Below, piece after piece: positions 1 through 8,496 of a stretch of 60,681 nucleotides of DNA. The stretch spans positions 1-60,681 of the forward strand of contig NZ_QWEQ01000023.1 of the NCBI RefSeq assembly GCF_009936045.1, written 5' to 3'. This DNA comes from Emergencia sp. 1XD21-10 (lineage in GTDB: Bacteria; Bacillota; Clostridia; Peptostreptococcales; Anaerovoracaceae). Numbering within the stretch: position 1 is the stretch's first letter; each line of letters starts with the position of its first letter. Position numbers and translations under genes: made by a program. The notes beneath the pieces are model-generated. The model did no database searches and had not been told where the DNA came from. It saw nothing but the letters and a program-made list of their open reading frames with translations.

Positions 1-44
1 TCTTCGACTCACCTCTTTTCCTTCGTACCTATAGTATACGTGAA

Positions 45-78
45 AAACGGGAAAATCACAAGTAAGATTTTCCCGTTT
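45..78 (-). terminator. Rho-independent terminator, second downstream of rplT
   Basis: A 13-bp perfect inverted repeat (AAACGGGAAAATC / GATTTTCCCGTTT) lies downstream of rplT. On the minus strand it is followed by a short T run. It probably backs up the closer terminator and ends the infC-rpmI-rplT transcript. Confidence 0.75.
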
Positions 79-106
79 ACTTTCGCTGTCACAGTATGCG
101 TTTTTC

Positions 107-146
107 AGCCAAAAAGCCGTTTCACCAAATGGTAAAACGACTTTCG
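107..146 (-). terminator. Rho-independent terminator just after rplT
   Basis: On the minus strand an imperfect stem (AAAGTCGTTTTACC with GGTGAAACGGCTTT, including G-U pairs) closes over a three-base loop and runs into TTTTT. It lies about 15 bases after the rplT stop and is the first terminator of the operon. Confidence 0.7.
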
Positions 147-159
147 ATATGCTTATGAT

Positions 160-519
160 TTATTTTCCGCAGTTCTTCTTTGCAGTTTCGCAAAGCTGTG
201 CAAATGCAGCTGCGTCGTGGATAGCCAGTTCAGACAGCATCTTTCTGTTGATTTCGATACCGCTCTTCTTAAGACCGTCCATTAGTCTGCTGTAGGACAT
301 GCCGTTCATTCTTGCAGCAGCGTTGATTCTTGCGATCCACATCTGTCTGTACTGTCTCTTCTTTAACTTTCTGCCAACGTAAGCAGATCTCAGCGCTCTC
401 ATTACTGCAGGGTTAGCTGCTCTGAAGACCTTGCTCTTCTGTCCATAGTAACCCTTTGCTAATTTTAAAATTTTCTTATGTCTCTTGTGGGCGTTTACGC
501 CTTTCTTTACTCTTGCCAT
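160..519 (-). CDS. rplT: 50S ribosomal protein L20
   Basis: Large-subunit protein L20, an early 23S rRNA-binding assembly protein. The 119-residue length and the basic N-terminus ([16 protein letters not shown]) with the conserved [12 protein letters not shown] stretch are diagnostic. It is the last gene of the infC-rpmI-rplT operon and starts 19 bases after the rpmI stop behind an AGGAGG site. In Firmicutes L20 represses this operon by binding the leader ahead of infC, and such a leader is present upstream. It ends in TAA and is followed by two terminators. Identification is secure. Confidence 0.98.
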   Translation of the reverse strand: MARVKKGVNAHKRHKKILKLAKGYYGQKSKVFRAANPAVMRALRSAYVGRKLKKRQYRQMWIARINAAARMNGMSYSRLMDGLKKSGIEINRKMLSELAIHDAAAFAQLCETAKKNCGK

Positions 520-538
520 GATTCATTACCTCCTAAAA

Positions 539-739
539 CTATTTTGCCATTGATCTTAACATTCTCTTAGTGTCAGCACTGGTTAAAATTGTGGATTTTC
601 TGAGACCCATCTTTCTCTTTGGAGTCTTCTTAGTAAGAATATGGCTCTTGTATGCCTTGTTTCTCTTGATTTTACCGGTTCCGGTTAATTTCAGTCTTTT
701 GCATGCGCCTCTGTGGGACTTCATCTTATTCTTTGCCAT
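539..739 (-). CDS. rpmI: 50S ribosomal protein L35
   Basis: Ribosomal protein L35, 66 residues, with the typical [15 protein letters not shown] start and C-terminal KRMLRSMAK. It sits between infC and rplT, the standard order. The stop codon is TAG, with a second in-frame TAG two codons later inside the rplT Shine-Dalgarno. This matters because the same window encodes tRNA-Pyl (CUA): a highly expressed housekeeping gene here still uses amber as stop. Read-through would add about 20 residues before a TAA and would not be in frame with rplT. Confidence 0.97.
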   Translation of the reverse strand: MAKNKMKSHRGACKRLKLTGTGKIKRNKAYKSHILTKKTPKRKMGLRKSTILTSADTKRMLRSMAK

Positions 740-772
740 GATGATTTTTTCCTCCTATGTTAATACAAAGTT

Positions 773-1288
773 TTACTTATCAGTTTTCGGTGCCAGGAAC
801 ATGGTAAGGCTTCTGCCTTCAAATGTCGGCTTCTTATCAATGGTGCTGACTTCGCTGCAGCATTCTGCGAACTTATCCATAACTTCGCGACCTTTTGCAG
901 TATAGTCTTTTTCTCTTCCTCTAAATCTGAGACTCACCTTGACTTTGTCCCCATCCTGCAGGAATTTGCAAGCGGTCTTAGCCTTCACCTGAATGTCATG
1001 ATCTTCGATAAAGGTACTCAGTCTGATTTCCTTTACCTGCATGTTCTTCTGCTTTTTCTTGGCTTCTTTTTCTCTCTTCTGGATTTCGTATCTGTACTTT
1101 CCATAATCGAGAATCTTACATACCGGCGGCTTGGCGTTAGGTGAAATATTGACCAGGTCAAGCTTCTTCTCATCTGCCAAAGCAAGCGCCTCGTCTCTGC
1201 TCATAATACCGAGCATCTGACCGGTTTCATCGATGACACGCAGTTCTTTGTCACGAATTTCTTCGTTGATCTTGTTCTCCTTACTAAT
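773..1288 (-). CDS. infC: Translation initiation factor IF-3 (AUU start)
   Basis: IF-3 prevents subunit association and proofreads the initiation codon. The 171-residue product has the usual two-domain layout: an N-terminal domain (INEEIRDKELRVIDETGQ), a lysine-rich linker (KREKEAKKKQKN) and a C-terminal domain with KVSLRFRGRE. A GTG at 1297 overlaps the Shine-Dalgarno AGGAGG itself and cannot be the start. The codon eight bases downstream of that site is ATT (1286-1288), which matches the rare AUU start used by infC in many bacteria for self-regulation. First gene of infC-rpmI-rplT, ends in TAA. Confidence 0.95.
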   Translation of the reverse strand: MSKENKINEEIRDKELRVIDETGQMLGIMSRDEALALADEKKLDLVNISPNAKPPVCKILDYGKYRYEIQKREKEAKKKQKNMQVKEIRLSTFIEDHDIQVKAKTACKFLQDGDKVKVSLRFRGREKDYTAKGREVMDKFAECCSEVSTIDKKPTFEGRSLTMFLAPKTDK

Positions 1289-1442
1289 GGTTCGCACCTC
1301 CTGTGGTTTCTACACAAACAAGAAAGCGGGCACTTAATGTACCCGCCTCAAAACACGCTAAAACGCGCATGTTTCAAAATTATTAACCCAGCAAACTGAC
1401 TGTCTGAAAGGTGAGAAGCGGATAACTTCTTCTTCATTACTG
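1289..1442 (-). promoter_or_regulatory. infC operon leader with terminator hairpin (L20-leader-like)
   Basis: About 150 bases of untranslated leader separate the promoter from infC. Near its 3' end a hairpin at 1326-1346 (GCGGGTAC / GTGCCCGC on the minus strand) is followed by TTTCTTG, an intrinsic terminator shape. Firmicute infC operons carry such attenuators, controlled by L20. Placement and terminator fit that class, but I did not match the L20 binding core base by base. Confidence 0.6.
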
Positions 1443-1446
1443 AAAT

Positions 1447-1475
1447 AGGTTATCATATTTCCGCTCCTGTGTCAA
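1447..1475 (-). promoter_or_regulatory. Sigma-A promoter for infC-rpmI-rplT
   Basis: On the minus strand TTGACA (1470-1475) is followed after 17 bases by TAACCT (1447-1452), with a TG dinucleotide one base upstream of the -10 (extended -10). It drives the leader and infC operon. Confidence 0.6.
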
Positions 1476-1516
1476 GGAAAGTTTTTGAATTTCCAACGAC
1501 TTTCAAGAAATTTTCC

Positions 1517-2689
1517 TTATAGCGAAAAATGCTCTTTCTTGATTTTATCCAAAAGTTCCTCATCTGTAAACAGCCTATAGGTCAATTCCAACAAAAACTT
1601 TGCACTGTTTAAAATAGCCTCATGGACAGCTGGCGTCGTCATTGCTTTTGCAAATTCATAGGTATGTGGTACCAGTCCTTTCCCAATGCCCATACATGGG
1701 TGGAATGCTGCGCAAGCGGTCGCCACATTCCCGATATCAGAAGAACCATTGCCCTGATTTTCCGGTCTGACTACTTCAAGTCCCAAACTATGAAAACAGG
1801 TATCCATCACTTCTTCCTTTAGAGGTCCCGTAAAATAATCGTCATAGTCTTCGCCTGCCGGCAAAATCTCCACTTCTGTGCGTGTTGCCATTGCTGCCGC
1901 CTTTGCGCAATCTTTCACCCAGCTTGTAATATCGTTGAGCTGATGTCTTCTGGGCGCTCTAGTGATAAAAACCGCTCGGGTCTCGTCAGGTATGATGTTC
2001 GCTGCCTTTCCTCCATCGGAAATATAGCCTGAAATAATCGCCTCTTTAATGACATGCTGTCTCATCATATCTGTACTTTCAAATAACAGACGCACTGCAT
2101 TCAGCGCATTCCTTCCTTTCTCCGGACATGCCGCCGCATGCGCCGGCGCACCTTTAAACACAAACTCCATGCCGTCCAAGGCGTAAAACTGCACCGCAGA
2201 CTGATTTTCGCCCATCATGTGCACCATTGCCGCAAAATCATATTGGTCAAAGATGCCCTGTCTTTGCATAATTACTTTGCCGCCGCCCCATTCTTCGTCC
2301 GGCGTACCGATGATATCAATTTGCACATCCCCTAGCTGCGCCTTCACTGCATTGACTGCCAGAATCGCCAGAACACTTGCTGCTCCCGATGCACAATGAC
2401 CGCAGCCGTGTCCTATTTCCGGCAAGGCATCGTACTCTGCCAGAAAGACCGCTTTTTTCTTGCCTCCAGGATTGATAGACGCTTTAAATGCTGTCGCCAT
2501 GCCGGCAAAAGGATATTCCACCTCTATTCCATACTTTTCAAGCAATGCTACGATATTCTTTGAAGATTCAAACTCCGCCGATCCAAGCTCTGGATTTGCC
2601 GCCATACAATCACTGAGAGCATACGCTTCCTCTTCAAAAGCCGCAAGACCTTCATGGAGCAGCTTTTTATGTGTTTTCTCTGACCACAT
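1517..2689 (-). CDS. M20-family amidohydrolase (AbgB/amidase-like)
   Basis: A 390-residue M20 metallopeptidase/amidohydrolase that probably cleaves an N-acyl or peptide amide bond. Visible metal-site motifs are AEYDALPEIGHGCGHC near residue 85-100, GTPDEEWGGGK near 130, and a late H in GLVPHTYEFAK. The dimerisation domain lies in the middle. It is the last gene of an operon with a YfcC-type transporter and an MBL hydrolase; the ATG has a TAGGAGG site. Neighbours suggest uptake of a conjugate and intracellular hydrolysis. The closest named relatives are aminobenzoyl-glutamate hydrolases; the substrate is not determined by sequence. Confidence 0.85.
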   Translation of the reverse strand: MWSEKTHKKLLHEGLAAFEEEAYALSDCMAANPELGSAEFESSKNIVALLEKYGIEVEYPFAGMATAFKASINPGGKKKAVFLAEYDALPEIGHGCGHCASGAASVLAILAVNAVKAQLGDVQIDIIGTPDEEWGGGKVIMQRQGIFDQYDFAAMVHMMGENQSAVQFYALDGMEFVFKGAPAHAAACPEKGRNALNAVRLLFESTDMMRQHVIKEAIISGYISDGGKAANIIPDETRAVFITRAPRRHQLNDITSWVKDCAKAAAMATRTEVEILPAGEDYDDYFTGPLKEEVMDTCFHSLGLEVVRPENQGNGSSDIGNVATACAAFHPCMGIGKGLVPHTYEFAKAMTTPAVHEAILNSAKFLLELTYRLFTDEELLDKIKKEHFSL

Positions 2690-2704
2690 ATCGATTCCTC
2701 CTAT

Positions 2705-4090
2705 TTAATACCCGATGACGCCTGCAATTACCATGATAATCACTCCCGCTAAAACTTGCAAGAGGAAAACCGGCAAAATCCATTTTGCCCACTTTTCGTA
2801 AGGAATTTTTGCAAGAGACAGAGCCGCCATCATGATTCCGCCTGTTGGAATAATAATGTTAGATAAACCATCGCCCATCTGATATGCAAGAACAACCGAC
2901 TGTCTGGATACTCCCACCATATCACCCAGCGGCGCCAGAATCGGAATGGAAACGGCTGCCTGACCGCTTCCAGATGGAATCAGGAAATTCAGACAAGTTT
3001 GGAACAGGAACATACATGCTGCACTGACTGCCGCCGGCAGCCCTTCCATTGCGCCTGCAACATAATATAGAATTGTGTGCATGATATTTCCATCGGTCAG
3101 TGTAACCATAACAGCACTGGCAAAGCCCACAACCAGTGCGCCGGCTGCGATATCCGCCATGCCTTTCCCCAGCGCCTTTGCATAGTTGTTAAAACCCATG
3201 CCTTCAATGACAGCAACGACAATTCCCATGCCGAAAAAGAGTCCGGAAATTTCGTCCAGATACCAGCCCCATTTGGTGACGCCAACAACCAGCAGAATCA
3301 GAGACCCAATAAACGCAAGCAAAATCAGTTTTTGCTTTCCTCCAAATTCTTTTAACTTCGCCATTGCATCATTGTCCATTTCCAGACGATCCTGTTCATA
3401 CATGGACGACAGCTGCGGATTCTTCTTTACTTTCATCGCATACCGCATCGTACAAATGATTGAAATTCCAACCATTACAACAAAAACTGCGATTCTAAAC
3501 GAAGATCCGGAGAAAAGCGGAACCCCTGCAATGTCCTGTGCCACACAGACCGTAAAAGGATTTGTTACAGCACCTGCAAAACCGGCGCTGGTCGCCGACA
3601 TAACCATCACCATACCTGTAATAGAGTCAAAGCCCAGTGCTTTTGCCAGTCCAACCATAATTGGAACAAACAGAATCAACTCTTCTGCCATTCCCACAAA
3701 AGCAGAACCCAGAGAAAATACAATCATCACGATAGGAATCAATAAAATTTCTTTTCTGGCAGCTACTTTTGCCAGCTTGCCAAGGCCTGACTCCACAGCT
3801 CCGGTCTCAGTCAGCACATTGAAACTCCCGCCCACAATAAAAATCAGAAAGATAATGGATGCGCTGCTTTGTAATCCCCTTGGAATTGCAGTCAGAAACT
3901 GTATTAACGATACAGGTGTCTGATCAATTCTGTGATAAGTTTCCGGATTCAGCACTTCCTTTCCGTTTTCAAGAGTAATCATATCATAAGCACCCGCCGG
4001 AATAATATAAGATAATACCGCACAAACAAAAACAATTCCAATCAATAAAATGTACACGTGAGGCATCTTAGATTTCTTTTTCTCGTTCAT
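2705..4090 (-). CDS. YfcC-family anaerobic carboxylate/amino-acid transporter
   Basis: A 461-residue multi-pass membrane protein with about 12 hydrophobic segments. It begins MPHVYILLIGIVFVCAVLSYIIPAGAY, the N-terminal hallmark of the YfcC/DcuC-like family, and has paired hairpin-type motifs (TNPFTVCVAQ near 180; NFLIPSGSGQAAVSIPI near 365). The start overlaps the end of the MBL gene by four bases (ATGA), so they are translationally coupled. In this operon it most likely imports the substrate hydrolysed by the M20 enzyme. Family members move dicarboxylates, amino acids or dipeptides, so specificity is open. Confidence 0.8.
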   Translation of the reverse strand: MNEKKKSKMPHVYILLIGIVFVCAVLSYIIPAGAYDMITLENGKEVLNPETYHRIDQTPVSLIQFLTAIPRGLQSSASIIFLIFIVGGSFNVLTETGAVESGLGKLAKVAARKEILLIPIVMIVFSLGSAFVGMAEELILFVPIMVGLAKALGFDSITGMVMVMSATSAGFAGAVTNPFTVCVAQDIAGVPLFSGSSFRIAVFVVMVGISIICTMRYAMKVKKNPQLSSMYEQDRLEMDNDAMAKLKEFGGKQKLILLAFIGSLILLVVGVTKWGWYLDEISGLFFGMGIVVAVIEGMGFNNYAKALGKGMADIAAGALVVGFASAVMVTLTDGNIMHTILYYVAGAMEGLPAAVSAACMFLFQTCLNFLIPSGSGQAAVSIPILAPLGDMVGVSRQSVVLAYQMGDGLSNIIIPTGGIMMAALSLAKIPYEKWAKWILPVFLLQVLAGVIIMVIAGVIGY

Positions 4091-5019
4091 TTCTTTTTCT
4101 CCTTTACCTTTTCATTGGTATATACGACAGAAAATCCATCGCCCTTCTTCTCACACAAAATGCTTTCTTCCTCCAGATACTGATGACCTTTGCTGACACC
4201 TTTTTCTCCATCCGGTATAGATTCCTTTTCTATCACCGTGCGGAGCACTTCTGCAGTCTCTGTGAGCTTTGCTGCCGGTGCAATAAAATCGTTATGGGAA
4301 CAGTAAAGCTGCACATCTTCTGGAATCTCTCTGCTGAGTCTATCCATCGTCTGCCAATACATAGATATGTCCGAACAGCCAAACTGCTCACAATTAAAGT
4401 GTGCGTACAATGCACCCATATAGAACGTATCTCCTGTAAAAAGAATTTTATTATCTTCATCATACAGCATAAGGGAGTCGAAACTGTGCCCTGGTGTATG
4501 CAGAACGCGCAGTTTGCGATTTCCTAAATCAAAAATATGCCCCTCCCTGACAGCTTTTACCTGATACGGCAGCACGACATATTGATCCGGTGCAAAGCCT
4601 TGCGGATAGCCGCCTTTAAACATATCTTCATCCATCTGCGCGCCTACATCTGCGCAGGTCAGTCCTCCTCTGGCAATCCCAGGCACATAGGAATCCACAT
4701 AACTGTAAACTGGTTCAAAAATATGATTGCTTCCAATATGATCGAAATGAAAATGACTGTTCACCGCAATAATTTCCCCTTGATATAGCTCATCAATCAG
4801 CGGCTTTACAGGGACGATTCCCATACCGGTATCAAATAAAACCGCCCTGTCTGTTCCTACAATCAGAAAGAAATTCACTTCCTGAAAATGTCGCGGTTCT
4901 GCAATCGCATACACATTCTTAGGAAGACGATAAACCTCATACCAGTCCCCATCATTTTTCACATCCATTCTCTCGTATTTCTTGTAATACGTCCTTCTGG
5001 GCATATCTTTCCACTCCAT
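4087..5019 (-). CDS. Metallo-beta-lactamase-fold hydrolase
   Basis: A 310-residue MBL-fold enzyme. The metal motif HFHFDHIGSNH (HxHxDH) is near residue 90, the next ligand is in HTPGHSFDSLMLY near 175, and FTGDTFYMGALY follows near 195. It is the first gene of the MBL/YfcC/M20 operon and sits directly behind a sigma-54 promoter. The ATG has an AAAGGAG site. It may be a hydrolase acting on the same imported compound. Substrate cannot be inferred from the fold alone. Confidence 0.8.
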   Translation of the reverse strand: MEWKDMPRRTYYKKYERMDVKNDGDWYEVYRLPKNVYAIAEPRHFQEVNFFLIVGTDRAVLFDTGMGIVPVKPLIDELYQGEIIAVNSHFHFDHIGSNHIFEPVYSYVDSYVPGIARGGLTCADVGAQMDEDMFKGGYPQGFAPDQYVVLPYQVKAVREGHIFDLGNRKLRVLHTPGHSFDSLMLYDEDNKILFTGDTFYMGALYAHFNCEQFGCSDISMYWQTMDRLSREIPEDVQLYCSHNDFIAPAAKLTETAEVLRTVIEKESIPDGEKGVSKGHQYLEEESILCEKKGDGFSVVYTNEKVKEKKK

Positions 5020-5067
5020 GCTATGATCTCCTTTCGCTGGTTTACGATATCGTTACTGTAATATAGC

Positions 5068-5082
5068 GCAAATTCCGTGCCA
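5068..5082 (-). promoter_or_regulatory. Sigma-54 (-24/-12) promoter
   Basis: On the minus strand TGGCACGGAATTTGC matches the sigma-54 consensus TGGCAC-N5-TTGC exactly. It lies 49 bases upstream of the MBL start. A sigma-54 activator gene is divergent next door, so this is the likely target. Confidence 0.88.
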
Positions 5083-5124
5083 AACAAAAAGTTAGTATTT
5101 TCAGCCATAATCTTGAGATATCCG

Positions 5125-5153
5125 TTTACTTTCGTATCAATTTTCTTTATAAT
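5125..5153 (+). promoter_or_regulatory. Sigma-A promoter of the sigma-54 activator gene
   Basis: TTTACT (5125-5130), a 17-base spacer and a perfect TATAAT (5148-5153), placed 45 bases before the activator ATG. It faces away from the sigma-54 promoter. Confidence 0.65.
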
Positions 5154-5197
5154 AGTAATATATTTTTTTACTCTTAATCGAATCGGAGGTTGCTGAT

Positions 5198-6562
5198 ATG
5201 CGTTATGAAGAAATCGCTCGTTCTGTCTTTCAAATGCAGAATTTTTTCGATGAGCTTACCATTTTTGATACAGATTGTATCTGCAGATATTGTGAAATCA
5301 CCAATCCAGATACTTACAGTTTTACTGCCGACGAAATCATCGGCAAACATCTCTTTGAAATTTTCCCATCTGCCAGCGAAGAAAATAGCGAAGTATACAG
5401 TGTTGTAAAGACCGGTCAGCCGATCATTGGCTATGAAGAAAACGGCATCACCTATAAAGGCGACCACGTAAAAGGCTATAGCAGCGTATTTCCGCTATAT
5501 CATAAGAAAAAACTCATTGGCGCTGCGCTTGCGCTTAAATTTATCGGCAACGAATACAAGAACGAATATATCAGCGTGCAGGATTTTTCCAGCAGGCGAA
5601 GCAATGGCGCTGAAAACTACACGATCGATGATATTATTACCATCGACCCGGATATGGAAAAACTAAAACAGAAGATTATAAAAGTGCGCAACATAGATTC
5701 CTCAGTGCTGATTGAAGGCAGCACCGGTACCGGCAAGGAACTGATTGCACAAGCTTTGCACTACTCCAGCAACCGTGCACCCATGCCCTTTATCTCCCTG
5801 AACTGTTCCGCAATCCCTGCCAATCTTCTGGAAAGCACATTGTTCGGTACAGAAAAAGGCAGTTATACCGGCGCCGTTACACGCAAAGGACTCATCGAGC
5901 TTGCAGATCAGGGCACGCTGTTTCTCGACGAAATCAACTCCCTGGATATTGCGCTGCAGGCAAAACTATTAAAAGCCATCGAAGAAAAATCGGTGCTTCA
6001 CCTTGGCGGTCACCAGCCGATTCATGTCGATGTTCGTATCATCGCTGCCATCAACGAGGAGCCCTTTGCCGCAATTGAGGCGGGACATCTGCGAAGCGAC
6101 CTATTCTACAGACTCAACATCATCTCCTTCAAACTTCCACAATTAAAAGACCGTCAGGGTGATGTTGACCACCTGACGGCATTCTATATTGATCAATTTA
6201 ATAAAAAATTCAACCGGAATATCTGCGACCTTACTGAAGAAGCGATACGTCTTTTCCATCTGCACGATTGGCCCGGCAATGTCCGTGAACTGCGAAATAT
6301 GCTGGAGGGAGCCTTTGCCATCGCAGACAGTACTTTCATCACTGTAGATGATCTGCCTGCCTATATACAGCGCCTTGCAAAAAAAGACACTGTACCTGGC
6401 GATGAAGATTCCTCTACTTATCAAGCACAGCTGGCGACCTTTGAGCGTCAGCTTCTGCAAAAAACACTGTCCAATTATACAACAAAAACCGAAGCAGCCA
6501 AAGCCCTTGGAATGACAAAACAGGCTCTCAACTATAAGCTAACCAGCCTGGGATTGAAATAA
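5198..6562 (+). CDS. Sigma-54-dependent activator with PAS-like sensor
   Basis: A 454-residue enhancer-binding protein. Residues 1-115 look like a PAS-type sensor (FDTDCICRYCEITNPDTY). The AAA+ domain spans about 155-385 with Walker A GSTGTGKE, the sigma-54 contact loop as GSYTGA (a variant of GAFTGA), Walker B GTLFLDEIN and the R-finger region GNVRELRN. A Fis-type helix-turn-helix closes the protein (TKTEAAKALGMTKQALNYKL). It has its own sigma-A promoter and an AATCGGAGG site, and is divergent from an operon with a consensus sigma-54 promoter, so it very likely controls that operon in response to its substrate. Confidence 0.92.
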   Translation: MRYEEIARSVFQMQNFFDELTIFDTDCICRYCEITNPDTYSFTADEIIGKHLFEIFPSASEENSEVYSVVKTGQPIIGYEENGITYKGDHVKGYSSVFPLYHKKKLIGAALALKFIGNEYKNEYISVQDFSSRRSNGAENYTIDDIITIDPDMEKLKQKIIKVRNIDSSVLIEGSTGTGKELIAQALHYSSNRAPMPFISLNCSAIPANLLESTLFGTEKGSYTGAVTRKGLIELADQGTLFLDEINSLDIALQAKLLKAIEEKSVLHLGGHQPIHVDVRIIAAINEEPFAAIEAGHLRSDLFYRLNIISFKLPQLKDRQGDVDHLTAFYIDQFNKKFNRNICDLTEEAIRLFHLHDWPGNVRELRNMLEGAFAIADSTFITVDDLPAYIQRLAKKDTVPGDEDSSTYQAQLATFERQLLQKTLSNYTTKTEAAKALGMTKQALNYKLTSLGLK

Positions 6563-6565
6563 CTT

Positions 6566-7483
6566 TTATCCCAGCAGCGTCAAAAGTACCGGAATCATCG
6601 GCAGAGAGAGCAGAGTCGACAGAATTACGCCGGCAGATGCTAATTTTTCCTTATAGCCCTGTTCCGTACATCCCATAGAAACCATAGCCGCAACAGGCAT
6701 CCCCAGAGAAATGACCGCAGCGCCTCGAAGGACTCCATCAAAACCAAGGAAAGTCATCACAACGTAAACCACCGCGGGAAAGAGTAAGAGACGAATGGCA
6801 GCAACCAAATACAGCTTCCTATCACAGGAAAAAACACTTTTGATAGAATAGGTACCAATGCCTGCGCCAATGACCACCATAGAAAGCGGAGATGCCATTT
6901 CTCCAATGAAATTGCAAACCTCCGCTGCACCGTCGGGCAGCTTCACACCGCCAAAGAACATAGCAAGCGCCAAAAGAGAAGCGACTGTACCGGGGTTCAA
7001 AAGTTCCCGCACAGAGAGTTTTCCCTTTGTCGTACCAGCGCCTTTGCAAATCTGCCATCTAGCATAAGTATAGTATAAAATGTCAAATCCCAGATGAAAA
7101 ATACTCAGTTGAAAAATACAGCCACTGCCGTAAAGAGACGCTGTCACAGGATATCCCATATACATCGTATTTCCAAAGATATAAAACTGTTCATAGACAG
7201 GTCTGTCTTCCTTTGGAATTCTTGTCAGCACATTGATTCCCTTTGCAATAAACGGAAGCAAACAGTAAAAAACACCGCCGACCAGAACAAATCGAATCAA
7301 AAGTTCTTTGCCCATGGCGCCGTCCGCCTCACTGAGAGAAGTAAGAATCACCAGCGGCAGACAGACATCAATGACAAAAGTGCAAAGCTTCTGATTCACG
7401 TCCTTTGTAAATATGTCTTTCTTGTTCAAATAGTAGCCAACTGTAAGCGCTAGCAGTAATTTGCAAAGAGTAACGATAATCAT
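6566..7483 (-). CDS. AEC-family (auxin efflux carrier-like) transporter
   Basis: A 305-residue membrane protein with about ten hydrophobic segments typical of the AEC family, including FGNTMYMGYPV and the C-terminal SLGMPVAAMVSMG repeat motif. I start it at the ATG at 7483 because AAAGGAAAATTTT precedes it; a longer reading frame upstream lacks a ribosome site. It converges on the sigma-54 activator with only three bases between stops. AEC proteins carry malate, lactate or other carboxylates; direction and substrate are unknown. Confidence 0.82.
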   Translation of the reverse strand: MIIVTLCKLLLALTVGYYLNKKDIFTKDVNQKLCTFVIDVCLPLVILTSLSEADGAMGKELLIRFVLVGGVFYCLLPFIAKGINVLTRIPKEDRPVYEQFYIFGNTMYMGYPVTASLYGSGCIFQLSIFHLGFDILYYTYARWQICKGAGTTKGKLSVRELLNPGTVASLLALAMFFGGVKLPDGAAEVCNFIGEMASPLSMVVIGAGIGTYSIKSVFSCDRKLYLVAAIRLLLFPAVVYVVMTFLGFDGVLRGAAVISLGMPVAAMVSMGCTEQGYKEKLASAGVILSTLLSLPMIPVLLTLLG

Positions 7484-7591
7484 AAAATTTTCCTTTATAT
7501 ATTTCCTGATAAAATGTATCGGCAGCAAATGCCAGCTTTTTTATTTTATCATCTATTCTGCATAATTGCAAAATCATTTTTAAATAATCGT

Positions 7592-7629
7592 GAACAAATG
7601 TTTACTTTTTGTTCGTTTTATGATATAAT
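7592..7629 (+). promoter_or_regulatory. lexA promoter with LexA (SOS) box
   Basis: The sequence GAACAAATGTTT (7592-7603) fits the Gram-positive LexA operator (GAAC-N4-GTTY) and overlaps the -35 TTTACT (7601-7606). A 17-base spacer leads to TATAAT (7624-7629). The layout implies autorepression of lexA. Confidence 0.75.
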
Positions 7630-7671
7630 ACGAACAAAGAATTTCAATTAAGCAAATAAACGGAGGGTATT

Positions 7672-8334
7672 ATGAATCAGCTTAAAGAACGCGAACAGAA
7701 GATTTTAGATTTTATGAAGGATGAGATCAGAACCAAGGGCTACCCTCCTACGGTCAGAGAAATCTGCAGTGCTCTGAATATCAAGTCCACCTCTACCGCT
7801 CACAAGGACATCGCAAGCCTTGTCAAGCAGGGTTATCTGAAGAAGGACCCGTCCAAACCGAGAGCGCTTATGGTTGTCGACATGGAGAAAGAGGTATCAG
7901 AATCTTCGACTTCCACTGCACCATCTTATGCAGAGGACTTTCATCGCGAAGATATTATCGATGTTCCTGTAGTCGGCAGAGTTGCTGCAGGTACACCGAT
8001 CCTTGCAGAACAGAATATAGAAGAAACCTTTCCGATTCCTGCCCAGTATGCAGGCGGTTCCAATTTCATGCTCAGAGTTTGCGGCGAGAGTATGATTAAT
8101 GTAGGCATTATGGATGGCGACCTGATTCTCGTTGAACAGCAAAGCACTGCCAGAAACGGCGAAATCGTAGTCGCTATGATTGACGGCTTCGAAAGCGAAG
8201 CCACAGTCAAAACCTTCTACAAAGAAAACGGTCACATCAGACTGCAGCCGGAGAATGACACTATGAGTCCTATTATCGTGCAGGACGTCAAGGTTCTTGG
8301 CAAGGTCAAAGGTGTCTTCCGATATTTTAGTTAA
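7672..8334 (+). CDS. lexA: LexA repressor
   Basis: SOS-response repressor and RecA-stimulated autoprotease, 220 residues. The N-terminal winged helix is recognisable (KEREQKILDFMKDEIRTKGYPPTVREIC). The autocleavage Ala-Gly lies in GRVAAGTPILAEQ near residue 105, the catalytic Ser in CGESMINVGIMDGD near 138, and the Lys in ATVKTFYKENG near 178. It has a GGAGG site, a LexA box at its own promoter and a TAA stop. It is monocistronic. Confidence is high. Confidence 0.97.
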   Translation: MNQLKEREQKILDFMKDEIRTKGYPPTVREICSALNIKSTSTAHKDIASLVKQGYLKKDPSKPRALMVVDMEKEVSESSTSTAPSYAEDFHREDIIDVPVVGRVAAGTPILAEQNIEETFPIPAQYAGGSNFMLRVCGESMINVGIMDGDLILVEQQSTARNGEIVVAMIDGFESEATVKTFYKENGHIRLQPENDTMSPIIVQDVKVLGKVKGVFRYFS

Positions 8335-8376
8335 ACCCAATCATATCGCAGGAAGAATTTACAATTTTTTCCACAC

Positions 8377-8405
8377 TTGACCCGGTTTTTAAAATCTGTT
8401 AAAAT
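8377..8405 (+). promoter_or_regulatory. Sigma-A promoter of the MFS gene leader
   Basis: TTGACC (8377-8382), a 17-base spacer and TAAAAT (8400-8405). The predicted start near 8412 is 170 bases ahead of the MFS ATG, leaving room for the structured leader. Confidence 0.65.
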
Positions 8406-8431
8406 AATATTATCAATTATATAAATGGCAA

Positions 8432-8496
8432 ACGACACACGTAGAGCAAGCGCTCGTAAATCTGATTACGGTACAGGCTAAGCGTGTGTTTTTTAT
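8432..8496 (+). promoter_or_regulatory. Structured leader RNA with terminator (riboswitch-like)
   Basis: A closing stem (ACACACG / CGTGTGT) followed by TTTTTT encloses two small hairpins (GAGC-AAGC-GCTC and CGTAA-ATCTGA-TTACG), giving a three-way junction that ends as a terminator. The 3' arm can instead pair downstream (AGCGTG with CACGCT at about 8503-8508), so mutually exclusive folds are possible. Its position between a promoter and an exporter gene suggests transcription attenuation. I do not recognise the class; a plain terminator is the alternative. Confidence 0.5.

Noticed and set aside
539-541. Read-through of the rpmI TAG as a designed Pyl extension
   Set aside because: A second TAG follows two codons later, the frame does not meet rplT, and it ends quickly in TAA; a plain stop is simplest.
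8432-8496. Leader considered as hammerhead ribozyme because of CTGATTA
   Set aside because: The core CUGANGA and the partner GAAA are not present in the right places.
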